The position numbers and the translations under genes are program-made. The notes under the pieces are model-generated. The model had not been told where the DNA came from, made no database searches, and was given only the letters and a program-made list of their open reading frames with translations. Below are positions 1-11,783 of a DNA stretch of 64,000 nt, piece by piece. The stretch lies in assembly GCA_033675265.1 (NCBI GenBank), contig JAUJYZ010000783.1, positions 186,001 to 250,000 of the forward strand, written 5' to 3'. Source of the stretch: Actinostola sp. cb2023 (lineage: Eukaryota; Cnidaria; Anthozoa; Actiniaria; Actinostolidae). Each line of letters opens with the position of its first letter. Within the stretch, counting starts at the first letter, position 1.

Positions 1-419
1 GTAGGAAACATAACAGTTTCCATTTGTCTAAAAATGTTATACATTAACTGTATAAAGGTGGTAAATATATCCCGCACTGTTGCCGAGCAAGTGGCGTTTT
101 GTTTCACAATGATGTATTTTGGAAGAAAATCAAAGTCAAATGTCGCACATTGTCGTGACGTCAAAAACGCGCATTTTTGTTTTCTATGAAAAACGGCAAA
201 CTGCAAAACAAGCTCTTTTTCTAATGTAATCGATCTAAAAATGACCAAATCATGTTTATATAGGTATCAATAAGCCAGTAGGTGTATTTTTGAAGCAATT
301 GCATAACATTTTGAAAATCATCAAAAGTCACATACGCAGTTTTCATGGGCACCCCTTCAATTAATTTTAGAAACAAATCACACCAAAAATAAATAATGTA
401 TTTTGACGTGGTAATGGCT
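1..419. other. No gene recognised
   Basis: AT-rich sequence with no long open frame, repeat or RNA that I can recognise. It lies just downstream (minus-strand sense) of the decayed RNase H-like gene copy that ends near 420, so it may hold that gene's lost 3' part. Confidence 0.5.
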
Positions 420-2070
420 ACAAGTACCTTTTCACTTTGATTCCAAATCGATTATCAATATCGACAACAGCTGCAATTAAACTGTGGATATGATAACACC
501 CTACCCCACACTTGTTTTATATCGGGCTTGCTTTCTTTGATAGTCTTCAGTACGTGCTCTAATATGGCGCACACAGCATACAAATCCTGTGCACAGCTGT
601 CAAGCAAGTGAGCATAAGATGTAATCTCTAGATTGCCGTCTGTGGCACTCTTTGAAACAGCGCATGTTACATGCCAGTTCATGCTTCGCTTGCCGTACCA
701 TTCGGATTGCTTTTCACGGTATCTGAGCTGTATGAACTTCATCGCCCAGTCCATGACAATGAATACAGTGTCGCACTGAAGAGCGTTTAGCGCATCTTGC
801 TTTGCTCGATCGTGGTGTTCCGCTCTCATTATATGCGACTTTCATTGATAGGCCATATCTTGCGCTTGGTTCTTTAGGTCTTCTTTCTGTTCGGCACTGT
901 AAAAACTGATCAAAGGTGACTCAATTTCATCAACAATTGATTGGATGGTCTTCTTAAGCCTTTCACATTCATCACAGCTACCAAGGTGCTCATGAGTAGA
1001 CACGTCTTGAAAATCCTTATTTTGGGGATCGCTGAGGGCAAAATGTCTACAGTGATCGGGACAGCTACTCTCATCTACACGACAGTGAGCTCTATATTCT
1101 GTTTTTTAGATCTCGTTTCCCAGACTTAAGACCGTTTCTGGCTTCTTTGCACCATGTTGAGTCCGCACCCACGTCTTGCAAGGTATCGACTAGTTTATGC
1201 ATAGTCTCAAACGCCTCTGACCCACCTGCTGCAGTGTTATCAAGACCTTGGAGAGATTTTCTTTGAGAAGCTTCTCTGACGTTTAGAATTCTGAACAGCG
1301 TAGATCTTCCTAGGGGCTCGAATTATACTTCAGTACAGTGTTTGAAATACTGTTCGATCATCGTTGATCTTGTAACAGTCCTGATCACATTAGGCATGAT
1401 GAGTTCCTCTCCAGACTTGAGTATCAGGGCCCGAGTTCCATAAGTGATCCAGCTTTGATAAATCTATACGCACTCGGTGTGTTGGCTGTCTTTCAATACT
1501 CATTCCGATTCCAACGTTTTTAGCGTGTGCTCTTGCTTTCTTGATTTGCCAATCGCTCATATTTTCGAAATGCTCGTGGATTTGTTTCAATTGTTTTGTG
1601 GTATAACAGGTTGCATAGATACTAAGGATCTGCGTTTTGGTGTTTTTGGATGGCGCACTTTTGTATGCAGTGACCAAATAATACTAAAGCTCTTAGATCA
1701 TCATTTTCTATGTCGTCTCGTCTCCCGATAAGCTTGTAGCAACTTGACACTATCTCTAGAGGCAATAACCTTACACACAGCTTGACACGCCTCATCAACT
1801 TGTTCTAAACAAGCAGCTTTTTCATTTCTTGTCGCTTCTTCCCATTCAGACACCAGCACAAAGGTTAGTGGCTCAACACCTTTGATGTCACTGAGTGATG
1901 CAATATTAGACATTGCTTGGTTGTACTCTGTCAGGACGCTTTACGACGTTTGTGTTGTTTCATCTTCCGAGTCTGATCTAATGTCGCGCCAATTTCCTGG
2001 AGTCCAATCAGTATCGGCTTTACAATGGATTGTAGTTGGAGCTGGAGATTGGAAGCATTCCTGTAAATTG
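420..2070 (-). pseudogene. Decayed anthozoan RNase H-like (DDE-type?) gene, copy A
   Basis: Reading the minus strand from about 2070 to 420, segments in several frames line up in order with the plus-strand copy at 26918-28855. Shared landmarks are a SEWEEATRNEK-like segment (1780-1870; SWDDISSTQQ in copy B), TKTQILSIYA (1560-1640), SLQGLDN..AGGSEAF (near 1230), a CPDHC..HFALSDPQN Cys/His motif (about 1050-1090), VFIVMDWAMKF (about 740-770) and GCYH (about 495). The conserved Asp in VMDWAMKF and the GCYH region, which in copy B reads SDNAGCYH, look like the first two acidic positions of an RNase H-like transposase core; that reading is inference. Stops and frameshifts separate every block, so no protein can be made. 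The N-terminal zinc-binding part is not seen here. I recall the family as large uncharacterised anthozoan proteins. Its activity is unknown. Confidence 0.7.
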
Positions 2071-2183
2071 ACGAATGCTTCGTTTTTGGTTTTCCTATGA
2101 AATAAAAATGTAAAGATAAAGCGACAATACTCGCTACTATACCAACAACAAGAACAACAACATCAACAGGTGGCAAGTCCAGA

Positions 2184-2224
2184 GTGTGTGTGTGTGTGTG
2201 TGTCGGAGGGGGGGGGGGGGGGGG
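2184..2224. repeat. (TG)n microsatellite plus G-run
   Basis: A TG run of about 19 bases is followed within a few bases by 17 consecutive G. Open frames crossing it with poly-Gly or His-Thr runs are artefacts of the repeat. Confidence 0.95.
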
Positions 2225-2514
2225 TTGTACCCTAAAAATGCGGCTTACCATGTGCACCAGACCAAATTAGCCTTCTTCAGAAATCTAACACAGTATCTCG
2301 AAATCCCAGACCCAACGGGCAGAAAAGATATCCTATCTCAGACCCAAGCGGCCAAAAATACATACCCTATCCCATATTCGTACAGCCTATGTATACAGTC
2401 ATTTCAGAAAACGTTGTCACTGACCGGCTTCACCACTACGCGACTAGACCGAACGGGAGAATGGGTAGAAATCTCTGAAGTAATAAATTATTCGCTCTGA
2501 AAATTTATTTTCTC
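2225..2514. other. No gene recognised
   Basis: Short open frames only, with no family resemblance and no splice signals that I trust. Confidence 0.4.
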
Positions 2515-2523
2515 ATTATCATA

Positions 2524-3264
2524 CATGCTCGAGGATCGAGCGGTTTTTGTCCGCGCTCCGAAGTCACTGGCCAAGAGAACCGCTGGATAAATTATCTGCT
2601 AGTACGAGTTCTGGGGCGTGATACGCGCTCAAGCGCATTAATTATAGAAATGTCAAAAATGAAGTGTCAATTAACTGAAGTCCAGATTGTTCAAAATGAT
2701 ATATATGCGCTGAAAACTCCGTATTCCGTACTCGTGGCGCGTATTCTTTCAGTTGACGGTAATTGTAGCTTCAAATCGTTTCTGGCTTCCCAAACAACAC
2801 ATCTACCAGCGCTAAGGATATCAATAGCAATTTTCGTGTGTGTTCCGATATTTCAACACGAACGGCAGGGTATAGTATTTGAAATATCAAGCTTTTGCCA
2901 TATCCCGTCGGTAGCTGTGCAAATACATTTCATCCTTTTTTTTTTAAATGATAATTAAATGCTTCGAGAACCATGAAGGTCCATATATGAACTGTTCTGG
3001 CTTTTATAGGAAATCGATCCCGGGGAAAGACTGGAGTACGTGATCGATCGCATCACGCAAATGCATTTCTTTAAAACATCCGTCAACATGGACGCTATCT
3101 TTGAAAATTATGGTTGAGTTTTGATTGGCCCTCTTTTTTACCCTCAAAAAGAGGGCCAATCACAATCAAGATTCGTATCACGCCTCAGAACTAGTACTAG
3201 CAGGTAATTTATCCAGCGGGTTCTCTTCGGAGCGCGGACAAAAACTGCTGGATCCTCGAGCATG
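2524..3264. mobile_element. Non-autonomous MULE-like fold-back element
   Basis: The ends are inverted repeats of about 90-100 bp (2524-2625 and 3174-3264) that start CATGCTCGAGGATC and share the block TCCGCGCTCCGAAG. The left arm has a 10-bp insertion relative to the right arm. The element is flanked on both sides by the 9-bp direct repeat ATTATCATA (2515-2523 and 3265-3273). Long inverted ends with a 9-bp target duplication are typical of Mutator-like elements. No transposase is present, so it would depend on a partner. A second, smaller hairpin lies inside near the right arm (3124-3160, ATTGGCCCTC and its complement). Confidence 0.8.
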
Positions 3265-3273
3265 ATTATCATA

Positions 3274-3997
3274 ATGGAGAGTAATATTCGAATGAATGTT
3301 TGCCTTCATGTTTTATGCAAGGAAATAAGAGTCGGTGTCAATGATTCATTTTCGGTCAAGGACGTTCCGTGCTGTGACAATGTTCAGTCATTGAAAGACA
3401 ACTAAATCATCCAAACCGCTCGCTAGCGGTTTTTAAAAATACTAATATTTTGTTAATAAAATGTTTATTTGAGTATTGTGGAGAGAGCGTGGATATGGAA
3501 AGGCATCCAGGATAATACAATAAACTGAGATGAACAAGTTGAGGAATGCGGTAAAAAAACAGTGGTGGTTGGGTTGTCTATATGTGGTTTGGAAGACACA
3601 ATCTTCACTACTTAGAATGAAAGATCAGCATACTATATTTGGAAAAAATGCCATGAAATCCTACAAGTACTTCCTTGGAAAAAATATATGAGAACAACCA
3701 GTCTTATTTGGACAACAACAAAATGAACGAATCTCGAATGAATAACTTCCCCTTCCGAAATGCATCGCTACAACTCTATAAAGTATACCACTCTGCTAGT
3801 GAAAAGTACGCACTTTCCAAATATGCTATGTATAACATTAGAATATAGTTCCTGTTCAACAAGATTTTAGCATGTATTCAGTAATTTCCCCTTTGCAAGA
3901 TAAATCATGCAGTACGTATCAAACCATGTTTCAATAATCACAAAAGATCATTGCAACAAAATCATCCTCGTTGGCATTTAGCGATAGCTACGGCTAG
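3274..3997. other. No gene recognised
   Basis: Intergenic sequence. A small perfect stem (AACCGCTCGCTAGCGGTT, about 3414-3431) followed by T is visible, but a prokaryotic-type terminator makes no sense in this genome. Confidence 0.4.
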
Positions 3998-4210
3998 TTC
4001 TACTTGATATTCCAACTGCTTTTAAGGTGACTCGCCCGAAAGCAGAGCAACAAAAGTTACTAGGTGACTCGCCCGTAAATCTGTTCTTGGGATGTTTTTT
4101 ACTCTCTGTAACTACTAAGTAAACATAACAGTCACATTTTGCTTTATTCTACTTGATATTCCAGCTGCCTTTAAGGTGACTCGCCCGAAAGCAGAGCAAC
4201 AGACGTTACT
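3998..4210. repeat. 63-bp direct repeat containing TTAAGGTGACTCGCCCGAAA
   Basis: Two copies (3998-4060 and 4147-4209) share TTCTACTTGATATTCCA and AAGGTGACTCGCCCGAAAGC with few differences, 149 bp apart. A partial third copy (GGTGACTCGCCCG) lies at 4062-4075. The TTAAGGTGACT start resembles the ends of the TTAA fold-back elements at 18289 and 26146, but no matching inverted end was found, so this may be duplicated debris of such an element. Confidence 0.7.
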
Positions 4211-4547
4211 TGTTAGTGTACTCAGTCACGTCAGTTGCCGATCTTGTCGCTACTACGCTAGTGACCTATCTACCTCAGTGATCGAGCTCGTTGTTCTTCG
4301 AGAAGCCAATCGCCATAAATCATGGTGGCCAGTACTGAATCAAACAAATCGCTCATTGTAAATTCAAGTACAATTCATACAACTACTCGAAGACATTAGC
4401 TTGTAAAAGCTACTCTGGAAATTTGAGGATAAATAAACATTATGTTATAAAGCTTATGTATGTAAGTTCTTATGTAAGTTTATACAAGATATACAATATC
4501 TGAATATGATTTTGAAAACAGAAGAATTACATGCAATAATTCATTGC

Positions 4548-4583
<36 letters not shown>
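4548..4583. repeat. (ATT)n microsatellite
   Basis: About twelve TTA units in a row. Similar tracts in this window mark LINE 3' ends (16453, 20231), so this one may do the same, although no LINE coding sequence is recognisable next to it. The sequence GACGTTTCGCCGG..GGCTTCATCAG at 4676-4702 is of a kind seen near Penelope/DIRS ends; this is only a resemblance. Confidence 0.9.
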
Positions 4584-4584
<1 letters not shown>

Positions 4585-4854
4585 GAACAGTTATTAGATG
4601 CCATGCTTGGTAATATATGAATTGAGGGTAGTTAACTTCGCCAAGCAAAGGAAATAGACGACAAATGCGTATTCAGACGTTTCGCCGGTGAAGGCTTCAT
4701 CAGTGGTATATTTAAACTGAAAATCACTATCTTAAATAACTTACATTAGAATTCTGAAATACCCAATGGTATTTGGTTGATCAAACAATGCTTTATAATT
4801 ACAATACTGTAAATAGATGTGGTGTCCTGGGAATAGTAATAACAATGTTGTTAT

Positions 4855-7572
4855 ATGCAGAGAAACCTGGATACACAGCCATTCATAATGTTAGTTGAAT
4901 CGAATGTCACTATATCTGAAAAGAATGCCCACGCTTGTTGTTACTGCAAGAATTCTATTCTCCACTTAAAACTCACACGCCATCTAAAAAGACTACACAA
5001 GGACGAAGACGCGATGAAGCAAGCGATGGCACTGACTGGAGAAGCCCAAACACAAGCATTTAAAAAGCTACGCTTCCTTGGAGATTACCACCACAACTCA
5101 CTGTATTGTCCTTTCATTGAACGAGGGAGCGATAATAGTTGTACGTGGCCCCTGCAGTTCTAGCAACAAAAAGTGCCCAGCAGCAATTGATTACATGCCA
5201 TGTACGCACTGCTTTGGTTTCTTCAAAGGTGATGAGCTGTGGCGCCAAAACAAGACTTGCCCCTTCAAAGAAAATGAAACTGAGAAGTACGAGAAGATTC
5301 AGCAACAAGCAAAACTACTTTTGCCCTCGTACTGTGAAGAGAAGCATGAACACCTTAGCAAGGCAATATTGACAAGCATGAAGAACGATGATATCTCATT
5401 TGTTGTCAGGCATGACCAGCTCATCATGCAATTTGGGAGTAGTCTTTTGAAGGTTGCCTCGAAACAGACCAACTATATTAGCCAACGCATGCGTCAGCTT
5501 TCAAGACTGCTGTAAGAATTGCAAAAAAAACATGCCTCTGCCAGTCTCATTGATGTGATCGATACGCAATATTTCGATGATATTGCAAGTGCAGTGAAGA
5601 GCCTGTGCAGATTTGATCAAACGGAGCACCTTGAAGTAGACACGCCGTCTTTAGCGCTTAAACTTGGGCATAGCTTGAAGCAGTGTGTGCAGCTGGTCAA
5701 GACTATCGCACTAAAAAGAAACGATGATGTCATACTTAAGAAGGCAAAGCGATTTCTGGAGCTGTTCAACAACGAGTGGACGACTAAAGTATCATCGAGA
5801 TCCCTGGCCTCAATGGGAACAAAAAGGCATAACACCATTGATTACTTGCCGCTGACGGAGGATTTAGAGAAGCTACGCCATCATTTAACATCCAAGATAG
5901 CCTCTCTGTCGGCCTGTATACGGAAGTCAGACGGACCACAGACCCACCATGGGACGTGGTTCGAATTAGCCAAAGCCACATTAGCAAGAATCATAATGTT
6001 TAACAAGAGGCGTTCTGGTGAAACAGGAACCCTCGAAATTGCAAAGTTCCAGTGCCGCCCAAATTGATCAACATGCGACAGCACATTGAAGTCGACACTG
6101 ACTTCGTGAAAGGTAATTATTTTAAACTCGCTTTGTTGATAAGAATTCCATATACTTAACTCTTGCATCTAATATCTTCCACTATAGGACTCTCGGTAGG
6201 GGTGGGAGAATGAGCACTAAATAGAGGGTTGGTGTGATTAGGCGGCGACTGGCCATTGGATAGGGGAATAATTGCTAACTCTTATTTTATAGAATGGACC
6301 TGGTCGAGATTGGAGGGAAACGGGGGAGGAAGGTCCCGATACTCTTGTCCACTGAAACAAGAGAGGCCGTGGACCTACTAATAAGTTCAAGACCAGTTGG
6401 TATTCCGAAAGACAACAAATATGTTTTTGCATATTTGCATGCAGGAAGTGAAAGGGCTGAAAGAACCAGGGTATATCACATCGACAAAACTGAGGTACCT
6501 TTATTTTAAATTAATCATTTGATATATGTTATACATATTTTATTTATATTACTTCTGGCGATTGGTATATCAAGTGATAATGTCCGAGGCTGAGAGATGG
6601 TCAGAAAAATGAACAGATGGAAGAGAAGCGTAGCAACTGTTTATTTTATTTTAGGACCATTTCTCAAAGATATATACGTACCAATAAGCCAGACTGCGAC
6701 TACTGTGAATGCGTGATGCGGTTCGTACGTCATTACAGAAGCAATTACCAGTTCCGTGAGGCCTGGGAGCAAATGTTCGGTTAAAATCAGCGTCTTTGAG
6801 CTAATTTGAACTCCACGCCACTGTAGTTGCCTCGGTAGCTCAGTGGCTAGAGCACCTGTCATGAAATCGAGGTGTCGTGGGTTCGAATCCCGCTCGAGGC
6901 GTCTCATTTTTTCCGAACATTTGTTCTGTCATTTTCATTATAGTTCTTTATCTAGTAATAAGCCAGAATGGGTCTATTTGTTTTATAACCAAACGACTAA
7001 CTTTTCTCCAGCGATGTTTTCGATGAAACACGTCCACATTTCGTAGATTTCTTTGTATTTTCTTGAACTGAAATTTCACAAGCTTCTTCATTTCTTCATC
7101 TCTTGTTTGGGAAAAACGATTTTCTTTTCGTTGGGAGTGATTTTTGCATTAAATTTCAGTTATCCCAACTGGGCAAATATCACCTGAAACTGGGGACTAT
7201 TTTCTGAAAATCGCCTGAAATGTACCACGTGATCAATTTTGACCAATGGGAATTCGTGAAATTTCATCATTAGGTTATAATCGGAGATATTAGCATGTGC
7301 TTGCTATAACTTAAAATTAGAATTCAAATAAATTTTATTTATTATTATTTTAACTTAGGAAATACATTGCGACGGTTTCACAGAAGGCCTCACTAACAGA
7401 AGTGGATGTCGACTGGCTAACGCGGCATCTCGGACACGATGTCAGGCTCCATAGAGAGTTCTACAGGCTCCATGAATCTACGGCGGAGCTTGCTAAAGTT
7501 AGCAAGCTCCTTTTAGCAGTGGACAATGGAAGCCTGGAAACCCTTAAAGGAAAGACACCTTGGCCGAACTGA
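4855..7572 (+). pseudogene. Crypton-type tyrosine recombinase gene, zinc-finger N-terminus, broken
   Basis: Exon 1 runs about 4855-6111 and encodes two Cys/His fingers (CCYCKNS..LTRHLKRLH, then CTHCFGFF..LWRQNKTCPF), followed by a helical region ending in LAKATLARIIMFNKRRSGE. Exon 2 (about 6293-6493, after TTTTATAG, before GTACCT) carries the motif GGKRGRKVPILLS, the likely catalytic-Lys hairpin. The last exon (7359-7572, after TAACTTAG) carries HLGHD and FYRLHES, the His/Tyr end of a tyrosine recombinase, and finishes PWPN-stop. The exon holding the LRxxKLR segment was not found between them. Breaks are a frameshift near 5130, an in-frame TAA at 5513-5515 and a frameshift near 6050. Such genes catalyse cut-and-join at short sites through a 3'-phosphotyrosine. 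This copy is dead unless those changes are sequencing errors. Confidence 0.7.
6829..6901 (+). tRNA. tRNA-like sequence (pseudo-tRNA or SINE head)
   Basis: The stretch has exact tRNA geometry: a 7-bp acceptor stem (GCCTCGG with TCGAGGC), D-arm GCTC/GAGC, and a T-arm around GGGTTCGAATCCC. The internal promoter boxes fit the consensus: A box TAGCTCAGTGG (6836-6846) and B box GGTTCGAATCC (6880-6890). The anticodon stem has two mismatches, and the formal anticodon TGA (Ser) conflicts with the short variable arm. A genuine tRNA-Ser is therefore unlikely. It lies inside an intron of the broken recombinase gene. It could be the RNA polymerase III head of a SINE. Confidence 0.55.
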
Positions 7573-8360
7573 ATGTTGATGGTACGTACTGTGCATTTTG
7601 CAATCAAACAATTAAGGTACTCTATTTTCATTCATAAGGGATCCAATTATACATTTTCATGTAAATGTCTAATAAATATATATATAAGTCTCCTCCTCGC
7701 AGATATCCCAGACACTGTAGTAGCAAGTCAAAGTCAAGGTACGGTACTAGTATACATCGTGTGCGTGAACATATTAGGGACCTTAAGGGTGGACTAACAT
7801 ATTTATTTCGACTGTTGCTAAGTACAATTTGAAACCCCAAAAAAATCGTAAAATTCAAAGAGAAGAGAAGGGACTTATCACGCCGGGTCAGCTGACTCAG
7901 GTTTCCGGACATATCAGTGAGGCCAAAAATGGAGTATTGACCGAGCGTTTTTCTATAGTGGACTGGAATCTAGTCTAGTACAGTATATAAAAGGTTCGAT
8001 AAGTGTCTTGGGATAGCGCGGGAAGCTTTGCTTCAACGACACAGTGACAGAGGAGAAAACAAGCTTTATTTTGATACCCGTTTCAGTGCACTTCTAAATT
8101 AAGTACTTTTTTTCGACGTATTTCATAATGGCATAACTGTTAGGTGATATTTCGAACCCCAAAACGTACTACTTTTAGCTTGTATAGGATTTTTCTGTGG
8201 GATAAACAAGGACCTCGAATCACGATGATCGACATCCTCTATCTTATGTTCAGAGACGTATGTTTTTTGTTTTTCGGTAATTGCTTTTGTAAATGCAGAA
8301 ATCTACAAAAACTAATGTTGCTATTGTACACCGCGTGTGTTATATTGACCTCGTTACACG

Positions 8361-8481
8361 ATGCACAAGTACAAGTACAAGCGTTTCGCTGTAGGCGAAT
8401 TTATAAAAGCAGCAAAGGAAAAGGTTTCGGTTTTGTCAGAAATAAACTCAACAGCAAACCACTCGCCGTTTAGAATGAAAG
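8361..8481 (+). CDS. Possible first exon of an unknown protein
   Basis: An ATG opens a basic frame beginning MHKYKYKRFAVGEFIKAAKE and ending FRMK, with a donor-like GGTATGG directly after (8481/8482). It ends in phase 1. The possible exon at 12957-13001 begins with the two bases that would complete the codon. No family is recognised. It could be chance, because it lies inside the TTAA element while its partner lies outside. Confidence 0.25.
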
Positions 8482-9101
8482 GTATGGTATAAATAATACA
8501 ACTTTTATTATTTAGCAATGTTTACAAGTCTATAACTAGAGCGTACAGCTGTGACTTTATTATTTAGCTATTTATTTGAAATTATGACAGTAATATCACA
8601 TATGTTTTAGCTATTTCCTTTTATTATGACTTTTAAGCATATATTTCTTTTGAAACTTCTGTCAATTTGTAAATAAATATATAATAGCTACATTTTTATA
8701 TCAATTAAGTGCAATATGATCATATAGGAAATTCTCCCTTAGTGGTGTGGTTGCCTGAATGCAACTTAGTAAGGAGAAATTTTAAACCGATCAATTCCTG
8801 AGTCAAGAGGTTGATAGCCAGAAACAAAGAAATATACTATATGGCACTCGAGTTGTATCGAGCACAAGGATGGCTATCTGCGAAGTGTCTGGTCAGGTTG
8901 AGGGACTGATGCTAGATTTCTTGGGTTTTATGTACAAGAAACAGACCCTTTTAAACTCCTTAGCAGAGGAATACTACAGGGCAAATCCTTTCATCTTCAT
9001 TAATCCTACAATTTGAACCACAGGTCATGTTCTTCCAGTACATGCCAATAATGTTTATGTTAAATATAAACAGTAACAATATAAAGCATGCAGACCAAAT
9101 A

Positions 9102-9389
9102 CAGTCATTTGCAAAAATTCTGGCCGCTACGAAATATCAATATATCGATATATCGGGTGCATTATGGGTAATTAAATAATCGAAAATTCCACTTAAGCGG
9201 GTTAACGGCAGCAAAGTTGGTAGAAATACTTAGTATAATGTTTATTTTAGTCATACGTTTGTTGTTTGTAAATTTTGCTTCATTTAATAAGTTAGGAAAC
9301 TCAAAATAGTATTATTTAATTACCCATAATGCACCCGATATATTGATATATTGATATATCGTGGCGGCCAGAATTTTTGCAAATGACTG
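9102..9389. mobile_element. Tc1/mariner-type MITE
   Basis: A 288-bp palindromic element with inverted repeats of about 79 bp beginning CAGTCATTTGCAAAAATTC, flanked by TA on both sides (9100-9101, 9390-9391). TA duplication and a CAGT start are typical of the Tc1/mariner superfamily. It has no coding sequence. The arms contain an ATATCGATATATCG-rich stretch. It is nested in the 7787-11779 element, so it inserted later. Confidence 0.85.
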
Positions 9390-10473
9390 TATGTATATTA
9401 TACATGTTATATATGTGTAAACACCACTTACCCGAATAGGTGGAATGAAATATTTAGACATGAATTTGTTATGCTAGTTTGGCTTCCAGAGTAATGACAT
9501 AAAACATGTTCCTACACCAAGTAAACATTGTGTACATACCCCCAGAGTTTTAACTGGCACTGACAATTGCTATTGTGGGTTGGAAAAAATATGACAACAG
9601 AGAAGGGTTGTTACTTCTGATAATGTATTTCATTCATGAGTGTCAACTGGCTTGGCAAAATAATGTCTTTAGGCATTAAAATACATTAAATAAAACTAAC
9701 TGAAACAGGAAACATGACGAGCTGCACGCCTTAGATACTGGTATACATGTAGGTAGAGAATACATCGAATAAGGAATATATGGGTTTGATTTGTCGTCAT
9801 ATTAATTTTCACAGTATGGTACTTTTATATAGATCTGTTATATCGAGGTTAAGCTGATGCGCCTTCTTTTCAAGGTGCTTATCTAGCAGTCCGTGCGAGC
9901 ATTCATTGCTTGCTGACGGCGACCTTAAGATTTAACAGATCATCAATGGATATATACTCTAAAAGTCTTATCAGATGGAAATGTATCATGCATAGGCACC
10001 ATGTGGTGTCCTTAAAACTGGGCTTGCAGCTCGTCATGATGTAATTTCACAAATCAAAATAGTTTGGTCACGAGAGGGAAAAAAACAGCTAATAAAACTA
10101 AGATGAATATCTATTAAGCCAAAAACAATTGTGTATAACCATATCATACTTGCTATTCTTGGATATGTATTCTTGATTTCACAGTTTAGTCTATCAAGTT
10201 AAACTACTTATTTAGTTGATAACTAAATAATATTATTCACTAAATAGTCAGTATTGTTGTTTTGTGGATATAGTCTATGGCATGTATATGTTCTGAGTCT
10301 AGCTTAAAATGTTCAGATCAGCAATAATATTTAATGCTAATGTAAAATTAGTGCAATCATGATCAACAAGTTTGACTTAATACTTATACATATACACAAC
10401 TAAATCGGATTGTATGTAATAATAAATTATAAGTAATATAAATAACAGACAACTCGTGAAATCCATAACCAAA

Positions 10474-10893
10474 CTAATTCCAGTAACCGTAATGTAATTT
10501 GAGGTGAACATCCATCCTCTTATCATCTGTGGACAAACTAAAAGGATCAAAAATATCCTTCGTGTAGTCCATGTTGGAATTCAATGAGGCATTGGTGATG
10601 GTGTCATTCGGCCTCCTCAATGTTTTGAGCCAATTCATTACTTCAGGTTCAATCAATTAACTACCTGATATACGACTCGTTCCCTTGCTGTGAAATGGTT
10701 TAATAAGTTGGTAGTTGGTGTCTTCTATACACGTCAACCAACATGGCATTTAAGCATCCTCACGAAATGCAGAAAAAACGTCTAGTAACCTCGTGAGCAC
10801 TCGACATTCCTTGATAGAGCGTTCCCCAACTTCAGAAAGAGTAGGTACTGTTTTATTGGCTTCATTATCGTCACTTTCATCAAAAATTCAAGC
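10474..10893 (-). other. Two possible minus-strand exons, unknown
   Basis: On the minus strand an open segment at about 10893-10742 contains DESDDNEANK and RLLDVFSAFREDA before a stop. A second at 10656-10474 contains EVMNWLKTLRRPND and ends YGYWN-stop. Both look more protein-like than the surroundings, but neither has a family match or a clean splice acceptor. They might be remnants of a gene carried by the TTAA element. Confidence 0.2.
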
Positions 10894-11060
10894 TCAATAA
10901 CTTCCCCTATGGACTATCTAAGCGGCCATTTTATATTGTGTTTTGGTGGGAAACCGCTGTGCGGCTACCAAGTATCGCGGTCGTTAAATGTCGGATTTTC
11001 GGTGACAGCTGACCCGGCGTGTATAGGAAGTGATTGTAAGGGAGAAAGCTTTGTCAGAGC

Positions 11061-11094
11061 ATGACGTCACCAAATTACGTCACAATGACGTCAT
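11061..11094. promoter_or_regulatory. Cluster of CRE-like TGACGT motifs
   Basis: Three ACGTCA/TGACGT cores lie within 34 bases (ATGACGTCAC, TTACGTCACA, ATGACGTCAT). The last is close to the palindromic CREB/ATF site TGACGTCA. The cluster lies inside the 4-kb TTAA element, upstream of the possible minus-strand exons. Promoter function is inference only. Confidence 0.35.
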
Positions 11095-11783
11095 CTAAAC
11101 AGAAAACGCTCTTTTTTTCCAAGGATTTATAAGATACTGTAAATCTATGATTATACACTTGTTCTACAACACAAGGAGCAGACAACTGAGCATGGATTTG
11201 GTATTTAAATGAAAAATGTTTTTTTTATGGACGTTTTTAAGGATGAAATTCCATAACTTGTCATATTGTCTTCAGTTTTTAAAAAGCATGCTCAGCAATG
11301 TTGACTAGGTCGTTGTTGATATTCTAGGTTAGAAAAAAATAACCCTCAGTGAACGTGCTCGAAAATTTTGAAGGTTTTTGAAAACGAGAATCTGCGCATG
11401 CGCAGTGAAGTCTTGTTAAATTTACCGTTCTTTTTCAGCATTAAATTGATGGATTTCGGAAAAGAATCCTACGAAAATGTTTAGACAGTTCTCTATTCTG
11501 TCATTTGGCATAAAAATTATTATACAGCAACGACGTTTTGATTTTCCTGTTGTGCCCAAGCAGGAGATGCGCGAATTGTATGACTTTCAATTCATAAATT
11601 GTATGCTTGCTCATTTCTGCTAAAACGAAATTTAAAACCCCTAGAGAGAAGTAGGATGTTAACAAGGCTATAAAATATCAAAATTTCAGAAAAAAATCCT
11701 CAACAAAGCTAAAGAATTGAAGACATGTAAAACCCCATAGCAACGCGGTTGCATAGTAACGAAATATGTTAGTCCACCCTTAA

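Larger units (their letters stand above)
7787..11779. mobile_element. 4-kb element at a TTAA site (Kolobok- or piggyBac-like)
   Basis: The ends are 18-bp perfect inverted repeats, GGGTGGACTAACATATTT at 7787 and its complement ending at 11779. The duplicated TTAA stands outside each end (7783-7786 and 11780-11783). TTAA target duplication is known for piggyBac and Kolobok families; the GG start fits Kolobok better. I see no recognisable transposase inside, only short possible exons (8361-8481 plus; 10474-10893 minus) and a nested mariner MITE (9102-9389). It is either a large non-autonomous element or one too decayed to read. Confidence 0.65.

Noticed and set aside
2186..2500. Open frame with poly-Gly start
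   Set aside because: Its start is the TG and G repeat; nothing after it looks like a protein family.
6829..6901. Functional tRNA-Ser(TGA)
   Set aside because: Two anticodon-stem mismatches and a five-base variable arm do not fit a serine tRNA.
6641..7046. Open frames on both strands over 6641-6907 and 6843-7046
   Set aside because: Both cross the tRNA-like sequence; such frames recur wherever this repeat occurs.
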